A stretch of DNA of 64,000 bases. Origin: Sphingomonas sp. CFBP 8760 (GTDB taxonomy: Bacteria; Pseudomonadota; Alphaproteobacteria; Sphingomonadales; Sphingomonadaceae). A program made the position numbers and the translations under genes. Numbering within the stretch: position 1 is the stretch's first letter; the number at the start of each line of letters is the position of its first letter. The stretch spans positions 1 to 64,000 of the forward strand of contig NZ_JACYUG010000009.1 in the NCBI RefSeq assembly GCF_014841615.1. Direction: 5' to 3'. Shown one piece after another: positions 55,648 to 64,000 of this stretch. The notes below the pieces were generated by a model that was not told the origin of the DNA, searched no databases, and saw nothing but the letters and a program-made list of their open reading frames with translations.

Positions 55648-56853
55648 CTATTCGTGGCGGAGCGCGTCGATCGGGTTGAGCGCGGCGGCGCGGCGGGCGG
55701 GGAAATAGCCGAAGACGACGCCGATCACCGCCGAGATGGCGAAGGCGATGAAGTTGATCTGCGGATCGAACGTCCATGGCACCTGCATCAGCGGGGCGAG
55801 CAACAGGATCACGAGCTGGGCCAGCGCCAGCCCGATCAGCCCGCCGAGGCACGACAGCGCCACCGCCTCGACCAGGAACTGCATCAGCACCTCGCGCGCG
55901 ACCGCGCCGATCGCCAGCCGGATGCCGATCTCGCGCGTGCGCTCCGTCACCGACACCAACATGATGTTCATGATGCCGATGCCGCCGACGACCAGGCTGA
56001 TCCCGGCGACGGCGGCGACGATGCGGGTCAGCAGCGTGGTGGTGCCGGTCAGCGTGTCCGAAATCTGCTTGGTGTCGAAGATGTTGAAATCGTCTTCCTT
56101 GCCGCCGGCGATGTTGCGGCGTTCGCGCAGCAGATCGGTGATGCCGGCCTGCACGGTTTGGGTCGAATAGGCCTGATCGACGCCGACCAGCATCAGGCGG
56201 ATGTCGCGACTGCCGGTGAAGCGGCGCTGCACCGCCTTGATCGGCATGACGACGACATCGTCCTGATCGCCGAACCCGCCCTGCCCGCGCGTGTTGAGCG
56301 TGCCGATCACGTCGCAGCTGATGTTGCCCAGCCGCATCCGCGTACCGACCGCCTCACCGCCGCGATACAGGTTCTGGCGGACGGTGTTGCCGATCAGGCA
56401 GACCGCCTTGCCCGCCTCCTCCTCCGCCGGGGTCCAGTAGCGGCCGCCGGTCAGCGGCCATGGCTGCACGGTCAGGAAGCCGGAGGTGGTGCCGTTGATC
56501 GTGGTCGACCAGTTGGCGCCTTCGTAGATCGCGGTGGCGGTACTGCTGGCCTGCGGGGCGACGGCGGTGACGCCGGCGACCTGATGGGCGATCGCGGTCA
56601 CGTCCTCCGGCTTGAAATCGGGCGGACGCGGGCCGCCGCCGCCACGCCCGAAGCCCTGCCCGGGGCGGACCTGCAACACGTTGGTGCCGAGCGAGGAGAT
56701 CTGCTGCTGGACCGCGGCGGTGGTCGCCTTGCCCAGCGTGACCATCGTCACCACCGCACCGACGCCGATGACGATGCCGAGGATGGTCAGGAACGACCGC
56801 AGCAGATGCCGCCGAATCGAGCGCAGCGCGAGGACGAGCGTGGTGCCGAACAT
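55648..56853 (-). CDS. MacB-like ABC transporter permease
   Basis: 401 residues: one N-terminal helix (LRSFLTILGIVIGVGAVVTM), a MacB periplasmic core domain (about 45-235), and three C-terminal helices (VVGGIGIMNIMLVSVTERTREIGIR and following), the FtsX fold. Here the permease is separate from its ATPase, unlike E. coli MacB. The ATG overlaps the ATPase stop (ATGA). Confidence 0.93.
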   Translation of the reverse strand: MFGTTLVLALRSIRRHLLRSFLTILGIVIGVGAVVTMVTLGKATTAAVQQQISSLGTNVLQVRPGQGFGRGGGGPRPPDFKPEDVTAIAHQVAGVTAVAPQASSTATAIYEGANWSTTINGTTSGFLTVQPWPLTGGRYWTPAEEEAGKAVCLIGNTVRQNLYRGGEAVGTRMRLGNISCDVIGTLNTRGQGGFGDQDDVVVMPIKAVQRRFTGSRDIRLMLVGVDQAYSTQTVQAGITDLLRERRNIAGGKEDDFNIFDTKQISDTLTGTTTLLTRIVAAVAGISLVVGGIGIMNIMLVSVTERTREIGIRLAIGAVAREVLMQFLVEAVALSCLGGLIGLALAQLVILLLAPLMQVPWTFDPQINFIAFAISAVIGVVFGYFPARRAAALNPIDALRHE

Positions 56854-57626
56854 CAGGCCTCCACCGCCTCGCCCTGCCGGTGGCGGCTCTCGACCCGCTC
56901 CACCAGTCCGTCCTTGAAATGCACCACGGTGCGCGCGAACGCCGCCATGTCGGGTTCGTGGGTGACCATCAGCACGGTGATGCCGCTGTCGCGGTTGAGC
57001 GCGGTGAGCAACTGCATGATCTCGACCGAGCGTTCCGAATCGAGATTGCCGGTCGGCTCGTCGGCGAGCAACACATCGGGGCTGGTCACGATCGCGCGGG
57101 CGATCGCCACGCGCTGCTGCTGGCCGCCGGACAGTTCGGCGGGGGTGTGATCCCACCACCGGTCCAGCCCGACCTTCTCCAGCGCCGCCATGCCGAGATC
57201 GCGCCGCGTCTTGCGATCCTCGCCCCGGTAAAGGAGCGGCAGCTCGACATTCTCCAGCGCGGAGGTGCGCGACAACAGGTTGAAGCCCTGGAACACGAAA
57301 CCGAGATAGCGGCGGCGGAGCAGCGCGCGCTGGTCGCGGTCGAGCGTCTCGATATGATGGCCGCGAAAGGTGAAGGCGCCCGCCGTCGGCATGTCGAGAC
57401 AGCCGAGGATGTTCATCGTCGTCGACTTGCCCGATCCCGACGGCCCCATCACCGCGACGAAATCGCCGCCCGCGATATCCAGATCGACGCCTTTCAGCGC
57501 CTGGAACTGCGTCGCGCCGCTGCCATAGACCTTGGTCACGCCGCGCAGCGAGATGATGGGGTCGGCCGTCGCCGTTCCCTCTGCCGCGGGGGCGGCGGCG
57601 CGGGTGGGGTTACCGGGCACCCGCAC
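56853..57626 (-). CDS. MacB/LolD-like ABC transporter ATP-binding protein
   Basis: 257 residues: Walker A GPSGSGKST, Q-loop FVFQGFNLL, signature LSGGQQQRVAIARA, Walker B DVLLADEPTGNLD. The GTG at 57626 (or 57620) overlaps the adaptor gene's 3' end. The N-terminal 20 residues before the fold are low complexity, so the exact start is uncertain. Powers the tripartite exporter. Confidence 0.93.
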   Translation of the reverse strand: MRVPGNPTRAAAPAAEGTATADPIISLRGVTKVYGSGATQFQALKGVDLDIAGGDFVAVMGPSGSGKSTTMNILGCLDMPTAGAFTFRGHHIETLDRDQRALLRRRYLGFVFQGFNLLSRTSALENVELPLLYRGEDRKTRRDLGMAALEKVGLDRWWDHTPAELSGGQQQRVAIARAIVTSPDVLLADEPTGNLDSERSVEIMQLLTALNRDSGITVLMVTHEPDMAAFARTVVHFKDGLVERVESRHRQGEAVEA

Positions 57627-58965
57627 CCCCCGGACGACGCGGGGCGGCGGCGGTATCGGTGCCGTTCGCCAACTGGCCGGTGATGACCTCCGCCCCCGGT
57701 TTCAGCGCGCCGCCGATCACCTCGGTCATGCTGCCGTTGCTGTCGCCGGTGACGATCTGGACCGGCTGCGGCGTGCCGTCCGCGCCCTTGACGTACACCG
57801 TCTGCGTCGCGCCGCGGCCGAGCGTGGCGGTGCGTTCAGGCCGATCGCGACGCGGGCGGAAGGTGAGCGAGCCGGCGATGCCGCCCTGCCCGCCAGCACC
57901 GGCCGCCGCCGGCTTGAACCGCAGCGCGGCGTTGGGGACGAGCAGCACGCCCTTCCGGTCGGAGGTGACGATATCGGCGGTCGCGGTCATGCCGGGGCGC
58001 AACTGGCCGTCGGGATTGGCGACGGTCAGGTCGGCGGCATAGCTGACCACCTGCCCCGTCGTCGCGGTGGTGCTGGTCGAGGTGGAGGCGGTGGCGGCGC
58101 TGACCGTCAGGTTCGAGCCGAGATCGACGCGGGTGATCGTGGCCGGGAAGGTGCGCCCGGGAAAGGCATCGACGGTGAAATTCGCCTTCTGCCCCAGCTT
58201 CACCGCGCCCACGTCCGCCTCGTCGATCGCGACCTCCAGCTTCATCTTGGTCAGGTCTTCGGCGATGACGAACAGTGTCGGGGTGTTGAACGAGGCGGCG
58301 ACGGTCTGGCCGGGATCGACCTGTCGGGCCAGCACCACGCCGGAGACGGGGCTGCGGATGATCGCGCGGCTGCGCTGCGTCTGCGACTGCGCCAACTGGG
58401 CGGCGGCGGCGGCGACGTTGGCCTGCGCGGTCTTCAGCCCCGCGACCCCGCGCTGCGCATTGGCGCGCCCGGTCTGGAGTTCGGTGGCGGAGGGGACGCG
58501 GCCGTTCGACAGGCGGTACACCTCGTTCAGGCGGGCCAGCTGCGCGTTCGCCTCCGCGACGGTGGCCTGCGCCTGCCCGACCTGCGCCTGATTGGCGGCG
58601 AGCGTCGCCTGCGCGGCGCGAATCTGGTCGTCGATCTGTTCGGGATCGATCAGCGCCAGCGGCTGCCCCGCCGTGACGCGGTCGTTGACGTCGACAACGA
58701 CGCGGGTGACGAGGCCCGACAATTGCGAGCCGACCGTCACCTGATTGGTCGGCGCCAGCTTGCCCGTGGCGGAGACGCTGACGGTCAGGTTGCCCTGCCG
58801 CACCGCCTGCGTCGAATATTGCACCGCGTCCTTGCCGCCGAAACAGCGGCTGAGCAGCAGCGCCAGCCCGGCCAGCACGAGGACGATCACCACCCATTTG
58901 ACGTAGCGACGCCAGGCCGGCACCGCCTTCACGCCCAGAAATTCGTCGGTGCTCTGGTCGGCCAT
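57610..58965 (-). CDS. MacA-like periplasmic adaptor (HlyD/RND family)
   Basis: 451 residues from the ATG at 58965, overlapping the outer-membrane gene stop (TGATG). One N-terminal helix (about 24-40), barrel-sandwich GSQLSGLVTRVVVDVNDRV, a long coiled-coil hairpin (about 105-200, Ala/Gln-rich), IIRSPVSGVVLARQVDPGQ, then a beta barrel. Joins the permease to the outer-membrane channel. Confidence 0.92.
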   Translation of the reverse strand: MADQSTDEFLGVKAVPAWRRYVKWVVIVLVLAGLALLLSRCFGGKDAVQYSTQAVRQGNLTVSVSATGKLAPTNQVTVGSQLSGLVTRVVVDVNDRVTAGQPLALIDPEQIDDQIRAAQATLAANQAQVGQAQATVAEANAQLARLNEVYRLSNGRVPSATELQTGRANAQRGVAGLKTAQANVAAAAAQLAQSQTQRSRAIIRSPVSGVVLARQVDPGQTVAASFNTPTLFVIAEDLTKMKLEVAIDEADVGAVKLGQKANFTVDAFPGRTFPATITRVDLGSNLTVSAATASTSTSTTATTGQVVSYAADLTVANPDGQLRPGMTATADIVTSDRKGVLLVPNAALRFKPAAAGAGGQGGIAGSLTFRPRRDRPERTATLGRGATQTVYVKGADGTPQPVQIVTGDSNGSMTEVIGGALKPGAEVITGQLANGTDTAAAPRRPGGAGAR

Positions 58966-60476
58966 CAACGGGTCTCGCTTGCGGGGGTGGTCGTCGTGAC
59001 GGGAACGGGTCGCGCATTGGTGCCGGCGGGCAGCACGCGCGGCGGCGCCTGCGGCACCGTCGTCGCATCCCAGCCGCCGCCCAGCGCCACGAACAGCGCG
59101 ACCTGCGCGGCGGCGGCATCGGCGCGCGCCTGGGTCAGGCCGTTGCGCGCGGACAGCAGCGCCGTTTCCTGCTGGTTCAGCGTGGTGAAGTCGGTCAGGC
59201 CCGAGCGATACTGGCTGCGGCTGAGGATCGCGCTGTTGTTCGCGGCATCGAGCGCGACGGTGAACTCCCGCGTCCGCGCCTGCGCGGTCGTGAGCGCGAC
59301 GATCGCGTTCTCGATATCCTCCAGCGCGAGCAGCACGGTGCCCTTGTACGCGGCGAGCGCGGCGTCGGCGGCGGCCTCCTGCGTGCGGACCGCGCTGCGC
59401 AGCCGGCCGCCGTTGAAGATCGCCTGCGTCAGCCCGGCGAACAGCCCGCCGGTGATCGCATCGCCGATATTGCCGATCGAGGTGGCGTTGGTGTTGATGT
59501 TGCCGGTGATCGCCAGCGCCGGATAGAGCCGCGCCTTCGCCACGCCGATCTGCGCGGTGGCGGCGGCCAGCGCGCGTTCCGCCGAGCGCACGTCGGGCCG
59601 GCGGCGCAGGATATCGGCGGGGATGCCGATCCCGACCGTGGCGGGGGCGAGCGGGATCGGCCGCGTCGCCGCCAGTTCTGGCTTGAGCGCGCCGGGCGCC
59701 TGCCCGGTCAGCACGCCGAGGCGCGAGACGGCGGCGTTGTACTGTTGTTCCAGCGAGGGGATCGTCGCGGCGGTCTGCGCGCGCTGCGACCGGGCCTGCT
59801 CGCTGTCGAGCGACGAGACGAGGCCGGCCTGCACGCGGAAGCCCGCGATATCCAGATTGTCGTCCTGGATCGCCAGCGAGGCGCGGGCATTGGCGAGCTG
59901 TGCCTGAAGGCCCCGCGCGATCACATAGTTGCGGGCGACCTCGCTCTGCACCGACAGCAGCACGGCGGCATAGTCGAAGCCCGCCGCCTCATACTGTGCG
60001 CGCGTCGCCTCGACGGTGCGGCGCAGTTCGCCGAAGATGCCGACCTGCCAGCTGGCCGACAGCCCGAGCGAGAAACTGTTGGTGCCGCCGCCGCCGGTGT
60101 CGACGACGGTGCCGTCGGGCAGGGTGAACGAGCGGCCGCCGCCGCGCAGATTCTCGTTCCGTTGATAACCGGTCGATCCGGACACGGTGGGCAGGAGTTG
60201 CGACCGGCTTTGCAGCAGCGATTCGCGCGCCTGCCGCAACCGCGCCACCGACTGCGCCAGATCGGTGTTCGCGCCCGCCGCCTGTTCGACGAGACGGCCG
60301 AGCACCGGATCGTCGAACCGGTTCCACCAGCGGGTCAGGTCCGCCGCGTCGGGGGCGGCGGGAACCGAAAAACCGGCGGGCACGCCCAGTTCGGCGGGCG
60401 ATTGCGGGCGATAGTCCGGGCCGACCGAACAACCGGCGAGCGCGGTGGCGAGAAAGAGGGCACGGGCGCGCTGCAT
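58965..60476 (-). CDS. outer-membrane efflux lipoprotein (NodT/OprM-type, TolC fold)
   Basis: 503 residues from MQRARALF with lipobox ALAGC. Two OEP repeats: YQRNENL and SASWQVGIFGELRR in the first, LRRRPDVRSAERALAAATAQIGVAKARLYP and the C-terminal helices in the second. It forms the channel of the exporter, and is first in the operon outer membrane - adaptor - ATPase - permease. A huge open frame upstream is antisense to pccA and not real. Confidence 0.93.
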   Translation of the reverse strand: MQRARALFLATALAGCSVGPDYRPQSPAELGVPAGFSVPAAPDAADLTRWWNRFDDPVLGRLVEQAAGANTDLAQSVARLRQARESLLQSRSQLLPTVSGSTGYQRNENLRGGGRSFTLPDGTVVDTGGGGTNSFSLGLSASWQVGIFGELRRTVEATRAQYEAAGFDYAAVLLSVQSEVARNYVIARGLQAQLANARASLAIQDDNLDIAGFRVQAGLVSSLDSEQARSQRAQTAATIPSLEQQYNAAVSRLGVLTGQAPGALKPELAATRPIPLAPATVGIGIPADILRRRPDVRSAERALAAATAQIGVAKARLYPALAITGNINTNATSIGNIGDAITGGLFAGLTQAIFNGGRLRSAVRTQEAAADAALAAYKGTVLLALEDIENAIVALTTAQARTREFTVALDAANNSAILSRSQYRSGLTDFTTLNQQETALLSARNGLTQARADAAAAQVALFVALGGGWDATTVPQAPPRVLPAGTNARPVPVTTTTPASETR

Positions 60477-60602
60477 GGCCCCATAGGTGCCGGGCGACCG
60501 GGCCAGCGTCCAGCGCTTTTCTGTCGCAGTTTGTCGCGATCCATAGCGGGGAAAGCCGGTTCCCTGCCTACCCCATTGGCAAACCGTCCCATTCCGATCG
60601 CC

Positions 60603-60720
60603 GTCATGCCGGACATATCCCGGCATCCACCGTGCCGCACACCGGATGGCCGGCGGGTCTGCGGAACCGCGGCCCCCGGGACGGGCCCGGGGGGACGACG
60701 AGGGACGGGTTCGGGGCCAG
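60603..60720. repeat. degenerate dispersed repeat region
   Basis: Within the 278-bp gap between the efflux operon and the carboxylase gene. ATGCCGG (60607-60613) and CCGGCAT pair in a hairpin of the GTCATGCCGGAC-type repeat widespread in alphaproteobacteria. Further on CCCCCGGGACGGGCCCGGGGGG gives a second palindrome. No coding potential; presumably a decayed repeat copy that may also terminate transcription. Confidence 0.4.
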
Positions 60721-60754
60721 GGCCGGCGACCTTCCCCGACCGGGCGGCCCGGCG

Positions 60755-62761
60755 CTATTCCAGTTCGAGGATGACCTGATCGACCGACAGGCTGTCGCCC
60801 GTCCGCGCGCCGATCGTCTTCACGACGCCCGATTTGCCGGCGCGCAGGATGTTCTCCATCTTCATCGCCTCGACCACCGCCAGCGCCTGCCCCGCCTCGA
60901 CCCGGTCGCCCTCGTCCACGTCGAGCCGGACGAGCAGGCCCGGCATCGGTGCGAGCAGGAAGCGCGACAGGTCCGGCGGCACCTTCTCGATCAGGTGGCG
61001 GGCATAGGGGGCGACATGCGCGGGCAGCACCCGGACCTTGTGGACCGCGCCGCGGGTGGCGAGCCGGAACCCGCCGGGCACCGGGGCGATGCGGATCGCC
61101 ACGCCCTCGCCCCCGTGCCCGACGTCGCTCTCCACCTCCACCAAACGGTCGCCGGGGGTGTATTCGGCGGCGAAATCGAGCGGTTCGCCATCGACGGTGA
61201 TGCCGTCGACCGAAACGTGGACGTCGTGATCGGCCCCGTCGATCCGCACCGTCCAGTCCGCCGGCGGCGACAGGCGGTGGCCAAGCTGGCCGTCGATCCG
61301 CCGCGCGCGATCGGCATGGGCGGTGGCGGCGAAGGCGGCGGTGGCGGCCAATGTGCGGCGCAGCGCCGGGCCGGCGGGCGCGCCGGTGAAGCCGTCGGGA
61401 TATTCCTCCGCGATGAAGCCTGTCGTGATCGTGCCGGCGCGGAACCGCGGATGCTGCATCAGCGCCGACAGGAAATCGAGATTGGTGCCCGGCCCCTCGA
61501 TCTCGAACGCGTCGATCGCGCCGATCTGCGCATCGACCGCCGCCTCGCGCGTCGGCGCCCAGGTGACCAGCTTGGCGATCATCGGGTCGTAGAACATCGA
61601 CACCTCGCCCCCCTCGACGACGCCGTCGTCGACGCGGACGCGCACCGTGGCATCCGCGCCCGCCGCCGGCGGGGTGTAGCGCGCGAGCCGACCGATGCTG
61701 GGCAGGAAACCGCGATACGGGTCCTCGGCATAAACGCGGGTCTCGATCGCCCAGCCGTCCAGCCGCACCTCGTCCTGCGTGAAGGCGAGCGGTTCGCCCG
61801 CCGCGACGCGGATCATCTGTTCGACCAGATCGAGCCCGGTGATCTCCTCGGTCACGGGATGCTCGACCTGCAACCGCGTGTTCATTTCGAGGAAGTAGAA
61901 ACCGGTGCCGCTGGTATCCGCGCCCGACACGATCAGTTCGACCGTGCCCGCGCTGAAATAGCCGACCGCGCGGGCGAGGGCGACCGCCTGCTCCCCCATC
62001 GCACGGCGCATCGCGGGGGTGACGAAGGGCGACGGCGCCTCCTCCACCACCTTCTGGTGGCGGCGCTGGATCGAACATTCGCGCTCGCCGAGATAGACGA
62101 TGTTGCCATGTTGGTCGCCGAGCAGCTGGATCTCGATGTGGCGCGGGCTTTCGATGAACTTCTCGATGAAGACGCGGTCGTCGCCGAACGAGGCGAGCCC
62201 CTCGCGCTTGGTCGCCTCGAACCCGTCGCGCACATCCTGTTCGGACCAGGCGAGGCGCATCCCCTTGCCGCCGCCACCGGCCGATGCCTTCATCATCACC
62301 GGATAGCCGATCTCGCCCGCGATCCGCACCGCATGGTCGGTATCGTCGATCTCGCCGAGGAAACCGGGGACGACGTTGACCCCGGCGGCGCGCGCCAGCT
62401 TCTTCGATTCGATCTTGTCGCCCATCGCCGCGATCGCCTCCGGCGGCGGGCCGATGAAGGCGATGCCGGCATCGGCGCAGGCGCGCGCGAAGGATTCACG
62501 TTCCGACAGGAAACCGTAGCCGGGATGGATCGCATCCGCGCCGGTCTCCTTCGCGGCGAGCAGGATCAGCTCCGCCTTCAGATAGCTGTCGGCGGCGGGT
62601 GCCGGCCCCAGCCGCACGGATTCGTCGGCGAGCAGCACATGCGGGCTGCGCACATCGGCATCCGAATAGACCGCGACCGTCGCGATCCCCATCGCCCGCG
62701 CGGTGCGGATGACCCGGCACGCGATCTCGCCGCGATTGGCGATCAGGATTTTCTTGAACAA
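60755..62761 (-). CDS. biotin-dependent acyl-CoA carboxylase alpha subunit (propionyl/acetyl-CoA type)
   Basis: 668 residues from a TTG start with GAGAGG upstream. Biotin carboxylase domain: KILIANRGEIACRVIRTA, ATP-grasp KASAGGGGKGMR, FLEMNTRLQVEHPVTEEITG. A middle BT-type region follows, then the C-terminal biotinyl domain with the biotin lysine K634 in EAMKMEN. The length and layout match PccA or MccA. The beta subunit is not in this window, so the acyl-CoA substrate is open. Confidence 0.93.
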   Translation of the reverse strand: MFKKILIANRGEIACRVIRTARAMGIATVAVYSDADVRSPHVLLADESVRLGPAPAADSYLKAELILLAAKETGADAIHPGYGFLSERESFARACADAGIAFIGPPPEAIAAMGDKIESKKLARAAGVNVVPGFLGEIDDTDHAVRIAGEIGYPVMMKASAGGGGKGMRLAWSEQDVRDGFEATKREGLASFGDDRVFIEKFIESPRHIEIQLLGDQHGNIVYLGERECSIQRRHQKVVEEAPSPFVTPAMRRAMGEQAVALARAVGYFSAGTVELIVSGADTSGTGFYFLEMNTRLQVEHPVTEEITGLDLVEQMIRVAAGEPLAFTQDEVRLDGWAIETRVYAEDPYRGFLPSIGRLARYTPPAAGADATVRVRVDDGVVEGGEVSMFYDPMIAKLVTWAPTREAAVDAQIGAIDAFEIEGPGTNLDFLSALMQHPRFRAGTITTGFIAEEYPDGFTGAPAGPALRRTLAATAAFAATAHADRARRIDGQLGHRLSPPADWTVRIDGADHDVHVSVDGITVDGEPLDFAAEYTPGDRLVEVESDVGHGGEGVAIRIAPVPGGFRLATRGAVHKVRVLPAHVAPYARHLIEKVPPDLSRFLLAPMPGLLVRLDVDEGDRVEAGQALAVVEAMKMENILRAGKSGVVKTIGARTGDSLSVDQVILELE

Positions 62762-62812
62762 CGACCTCTCCCGGTTCTTATTATGTGCTTCAGGCGACGG
62801 CGGGCCTGTCGT

Positions 62813-63073
62813 TCACCGTGAACTGACGGCCGGTGCGCCGCGCAGCAATCCATCGGTACTCAGGTCCTCGTCGATCTCCGGCCAGTGGATGCCGTATCCA
62901 CCGCCGGCCTTCTCCCAGACCGCGCGGGCTTCGGGCGTCGCCCGGGCCAGCCGGGGATACCAGGCGAGCGGTGCGGAGATGGTGCGACCATCCATCAGAT
63001 CGACGATCAGGCTCGCTGCGTCGAACCGCACGTCCAGCACCCGTTCGTCGGTGATCCTAGCCGAAATATTCAT
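62813..63073 (-). CDS. DUF2442 domain protein
   Basis: 86 residues from MNISARITDERVLDVRF. Segments VDLMDGRTISAPLAWYPRL and YGIHWPEIDEDLSTDGLL are the DUF2442 hallmarks. DUF2442 and DUF4160 genes are commonly paired and have been proposed as toxin-antitoxin-like; no activity can be read here. Overlaps the DUF4160 gene by 17 bp. Confidence 0.9.
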   Translation of the reverse strand: MNISARITDERVLDVRFDAASLIVDLMDGRTISAPLAWYPRLARATPEARAVWEKAGGGYGIHWPEIDEDLSTDGLLRGAPAVSSR

Positions 63074-63290
63074 GCCATGCCTCCAGAAGCATCGGACGGT
63101 GTTCGACGACCATGGCAAGGATGCCATTGATCTCGTGCGCACGGAAGCCGCGGCTCTTCGCGACGTCGACCGGCTCCAGCCAGACCTTTGCCGTCGCCTC
63201 GCCGCGATCGATATGGACATGCGGCGGTTCATTGGGTTCGTGACTGTAGAAATACAGGCGGAACGGCCCGATCCGCAGGATGGTGGGCAT
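63057..63290 (-). CDS. DUF4160 domain protein
   Basis: 77 residues: [18 protein letters not shown], then EPPHVHIDRGEATAKVWLEP and FRAHEINGILAMVVEHR, the DUF4160 pattern. The ATG overlaps the bioB stop (TAATG), and the 3' end overlaps DUF2442. Small cytoplasmic protein; probable partner of DUF2442. Confidence 0.9.
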   Translation of the reverse strand: MPTILRIGPFRLYFYSHEPNEPPHVHIDRGEATAKVWLEPVDVAKSRGFRAHEINGILAMVVEHRPMLLEAWHEYFG

Positions 63291-64000
63291 TACGTCGTTG
63301 CCACCCGCATCGGCTCCGCGCCCGTCATCGGCCGGACGCCCAGCTTCGCCAGCAGGGCGGCGTCGGCGCTGTCGCCGGCGTTGCCGGCGGTCAGCAGCTT
63401 GTCGCCGGTGAAGATCGAGTTCGCGCCGGCCATGAAGCACAGCGCCTGCGTCGCTTCCGACATGCTCTCGCGCCCGGCGGACAGGCGTACCATGCTGCGC
63501 GGCATCGCGATCCGCGCCACCGCCACCGTCCGCACGAATTCGATGTCGTCGATCTTCGCCATCGGCGTGCCCGCCAGCATATCGCCCAGCGGCGTACCCT
63601 TCACCGGCACCAGCGCGTTGACCGGCACGCTTTCGGGATGGCGCGGCAGGGTGGCGAGCGCGTGGACGAAGCCGACCCGGTCGCCGCGTGTCTCGCCCAT
63701 CCCGACGATGCCGCCGCAGCACACCGAAATGCCCGCATCCCGGACATGGCCCAGCGTCTCCAACCGGTCCGCGAAGGTGCGGGTGGTGATGACGTTGCCG
63801 TAATTCTCCGGCGAGGTATCGATATTGTGGTTGTAGTAATCGAGCCCGGCCTCGGCCAGCGCGCGGGCCTGCCCGGCCTCCAGCATCCCCAGCGTCATGC
63901 AGGTTTCCAACCCCATCGCCTTCACCCCCTCGACCATCGCGACCACTTTCGCCATGTCGCGGTCCTTGGGGTTGCGCCACGCCGCGCCCATGCAGAAACG
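63290..64000 (-). CDS. bioB: biotin synthase (C-terminal part, runs off the window)
   Basis: Radical-SAM enzyme that inserts sulfur into dethiobiotin. The visible 236 residues begin inside the barrel ([16 protein letters not shown]) and include [36 protein letters not shown] and the iron-sulfur-side SAGRESM arginine. The CxxxCxxC cluster motif and start lie beyond position 64000. Followed without gap by DUF4160 and DUF2442. Confidence 0.93.
   Translation of the reverse strand, partial: RFCMGAAWRNPKDRDMAKVVAMVEGVKAMGLETCMTLGMLEAGQARALAEAGLDYYNHNIDTSPENYGNVITTRTFADRLETLGHVRDAGISVCCGGIVGMGETRGDRVGFVHALATLPRHPESVPVNALVPVKGTPLGDMLAGTPMAKIDDIEFVRTVAVARIAMPRSMVRLSAGRESMSEATQALCFMAGANSIFTGDKLLTAGNAGDSADAALLAKLGVRPMTGAEPMRVATT

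Noticed and set aside
57532..59526. 664-residue plus-strand frame across the efflux genes
   Set aside because: Antisense to well-recognised MacA, MacB-ATPase and TolC-like genes; composition is that of a shadow frame.
60632..62821. 729-residue open frame on the plus strand
   Set aside because: Exactly antisense to the carboxylase alpha subunit. It is rich in Arg, His, Asp and Gly with no domain, a shadow caused by high GC.
1..64000. tRNA, rRNA, CRISPR arrays, prophage and insertion sequences
   Set aside because: Looked for cloverleaf 3' ends, short spaced direct-repeat arrays, transposases, integrases and capsid-type genes; none found. The inverted repeats lack transposase genes or target duplications that I can see.

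Overview
The window looks like chromosomal DNA of a sphingomonad alphaproteobacterium (Sphingomonas or a close relative). This rests on very high GC, on gene orders typical of that group (hisS-prfA-prmC-DUF4167, ybgC-tolQRAB-pal, coxB-ctaD-...-ctaB-ctaG-coxC-SURF1-thrC), on PEP-CTERM proteins, and on dispersed palindromic repeats of the kind seen in sphingomonad genomes. It is mostly ordinary housekeeping DNA packed into tight, often 4-bp-overlapping (ATGA, GTGA, TAATG) operons. I see no rRNA, tRNA, CRISPR array, phage or insertion sequence.

Layout. 1-4.9 kb: translation-termination operon on the minus strand (hisS, prfA, prmC, then a DUF4167 gene that is frameshifted in this sequence). 5-8.3 kb: DUF1345 membrane protein, M61 peptidase and inorganic pyrophosphatase on plus. 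8.3-11.8 kb, minus: a VapBC-like toxin-antitoxin pair heading a coupled operon with an EamA transporter, a GNAT acetyltransferase and a TfoX-like protein, then ispG. 11.9-15 kb, plus: isoaspartyl peptidase, S1/P1 nuclease, DUF2254. 15-20 kb, minus: CAP protein, L,D-transpeptidase, a PEP-CTERM protein, and a compact five-gene operon (SPFH/band-7, ribbon-helix-helix protein, small membrane protein, alpha/beta hydrolase, 33-residue peptide) behind a strong inverted repeat. 20-24.7 kb: the complete Tol-Pal operon. 24.7-31.6 kb: VOC protein, nitronate monooxygenase, second PEP-CTERM protein, an unassigned secreted protein, lysC and ubiG. 31.8-36.7 kb, minus: pyrE, serine hydrolase, pdxJ, acpS, lepB, AI-2E-type permease. 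37-44.4 kb, plus: cytochrome c oxidase subunits and assembly factors with a GATase inserted. 44.7-50 kb: thrC, a methyltransferase, a pseudouridine synthase, ccmAB, a zinc metallopeptidase, phhB. 50-55.4 kb: PaoABC-like molybdenum hydroxylase with its XdhC and MocA maturation factors. 55.6-60.5 kb: MacAB-TolC-like tripartite exporter. 60.7-64 kb: acyl-CoA carboxylase alpha subunit, a DUF2442/DUF4160 pair coupled to bioB, which runs off the right edge.

How the genes work together. The cox cluster supplies subunits I-III of an aa3-type oxidase, heme O synthase, copper delivery (CtaG) and SURF1. The Tol-Pal, lepB and L,D-transpeptidase genes serve the envelope. The Pao-like enzyme is encoded with what it needs for cofactor editing (MocA) and insertion (XdhC). 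The least explained parts are the SPFH operon with its putative operator, the DUF4160/DUF2442 pair behind bioB, the secreted protein at 28.3 kb, and three classes of long palindromic repeat (about 31.7, 44.5 and 55.5 kb).
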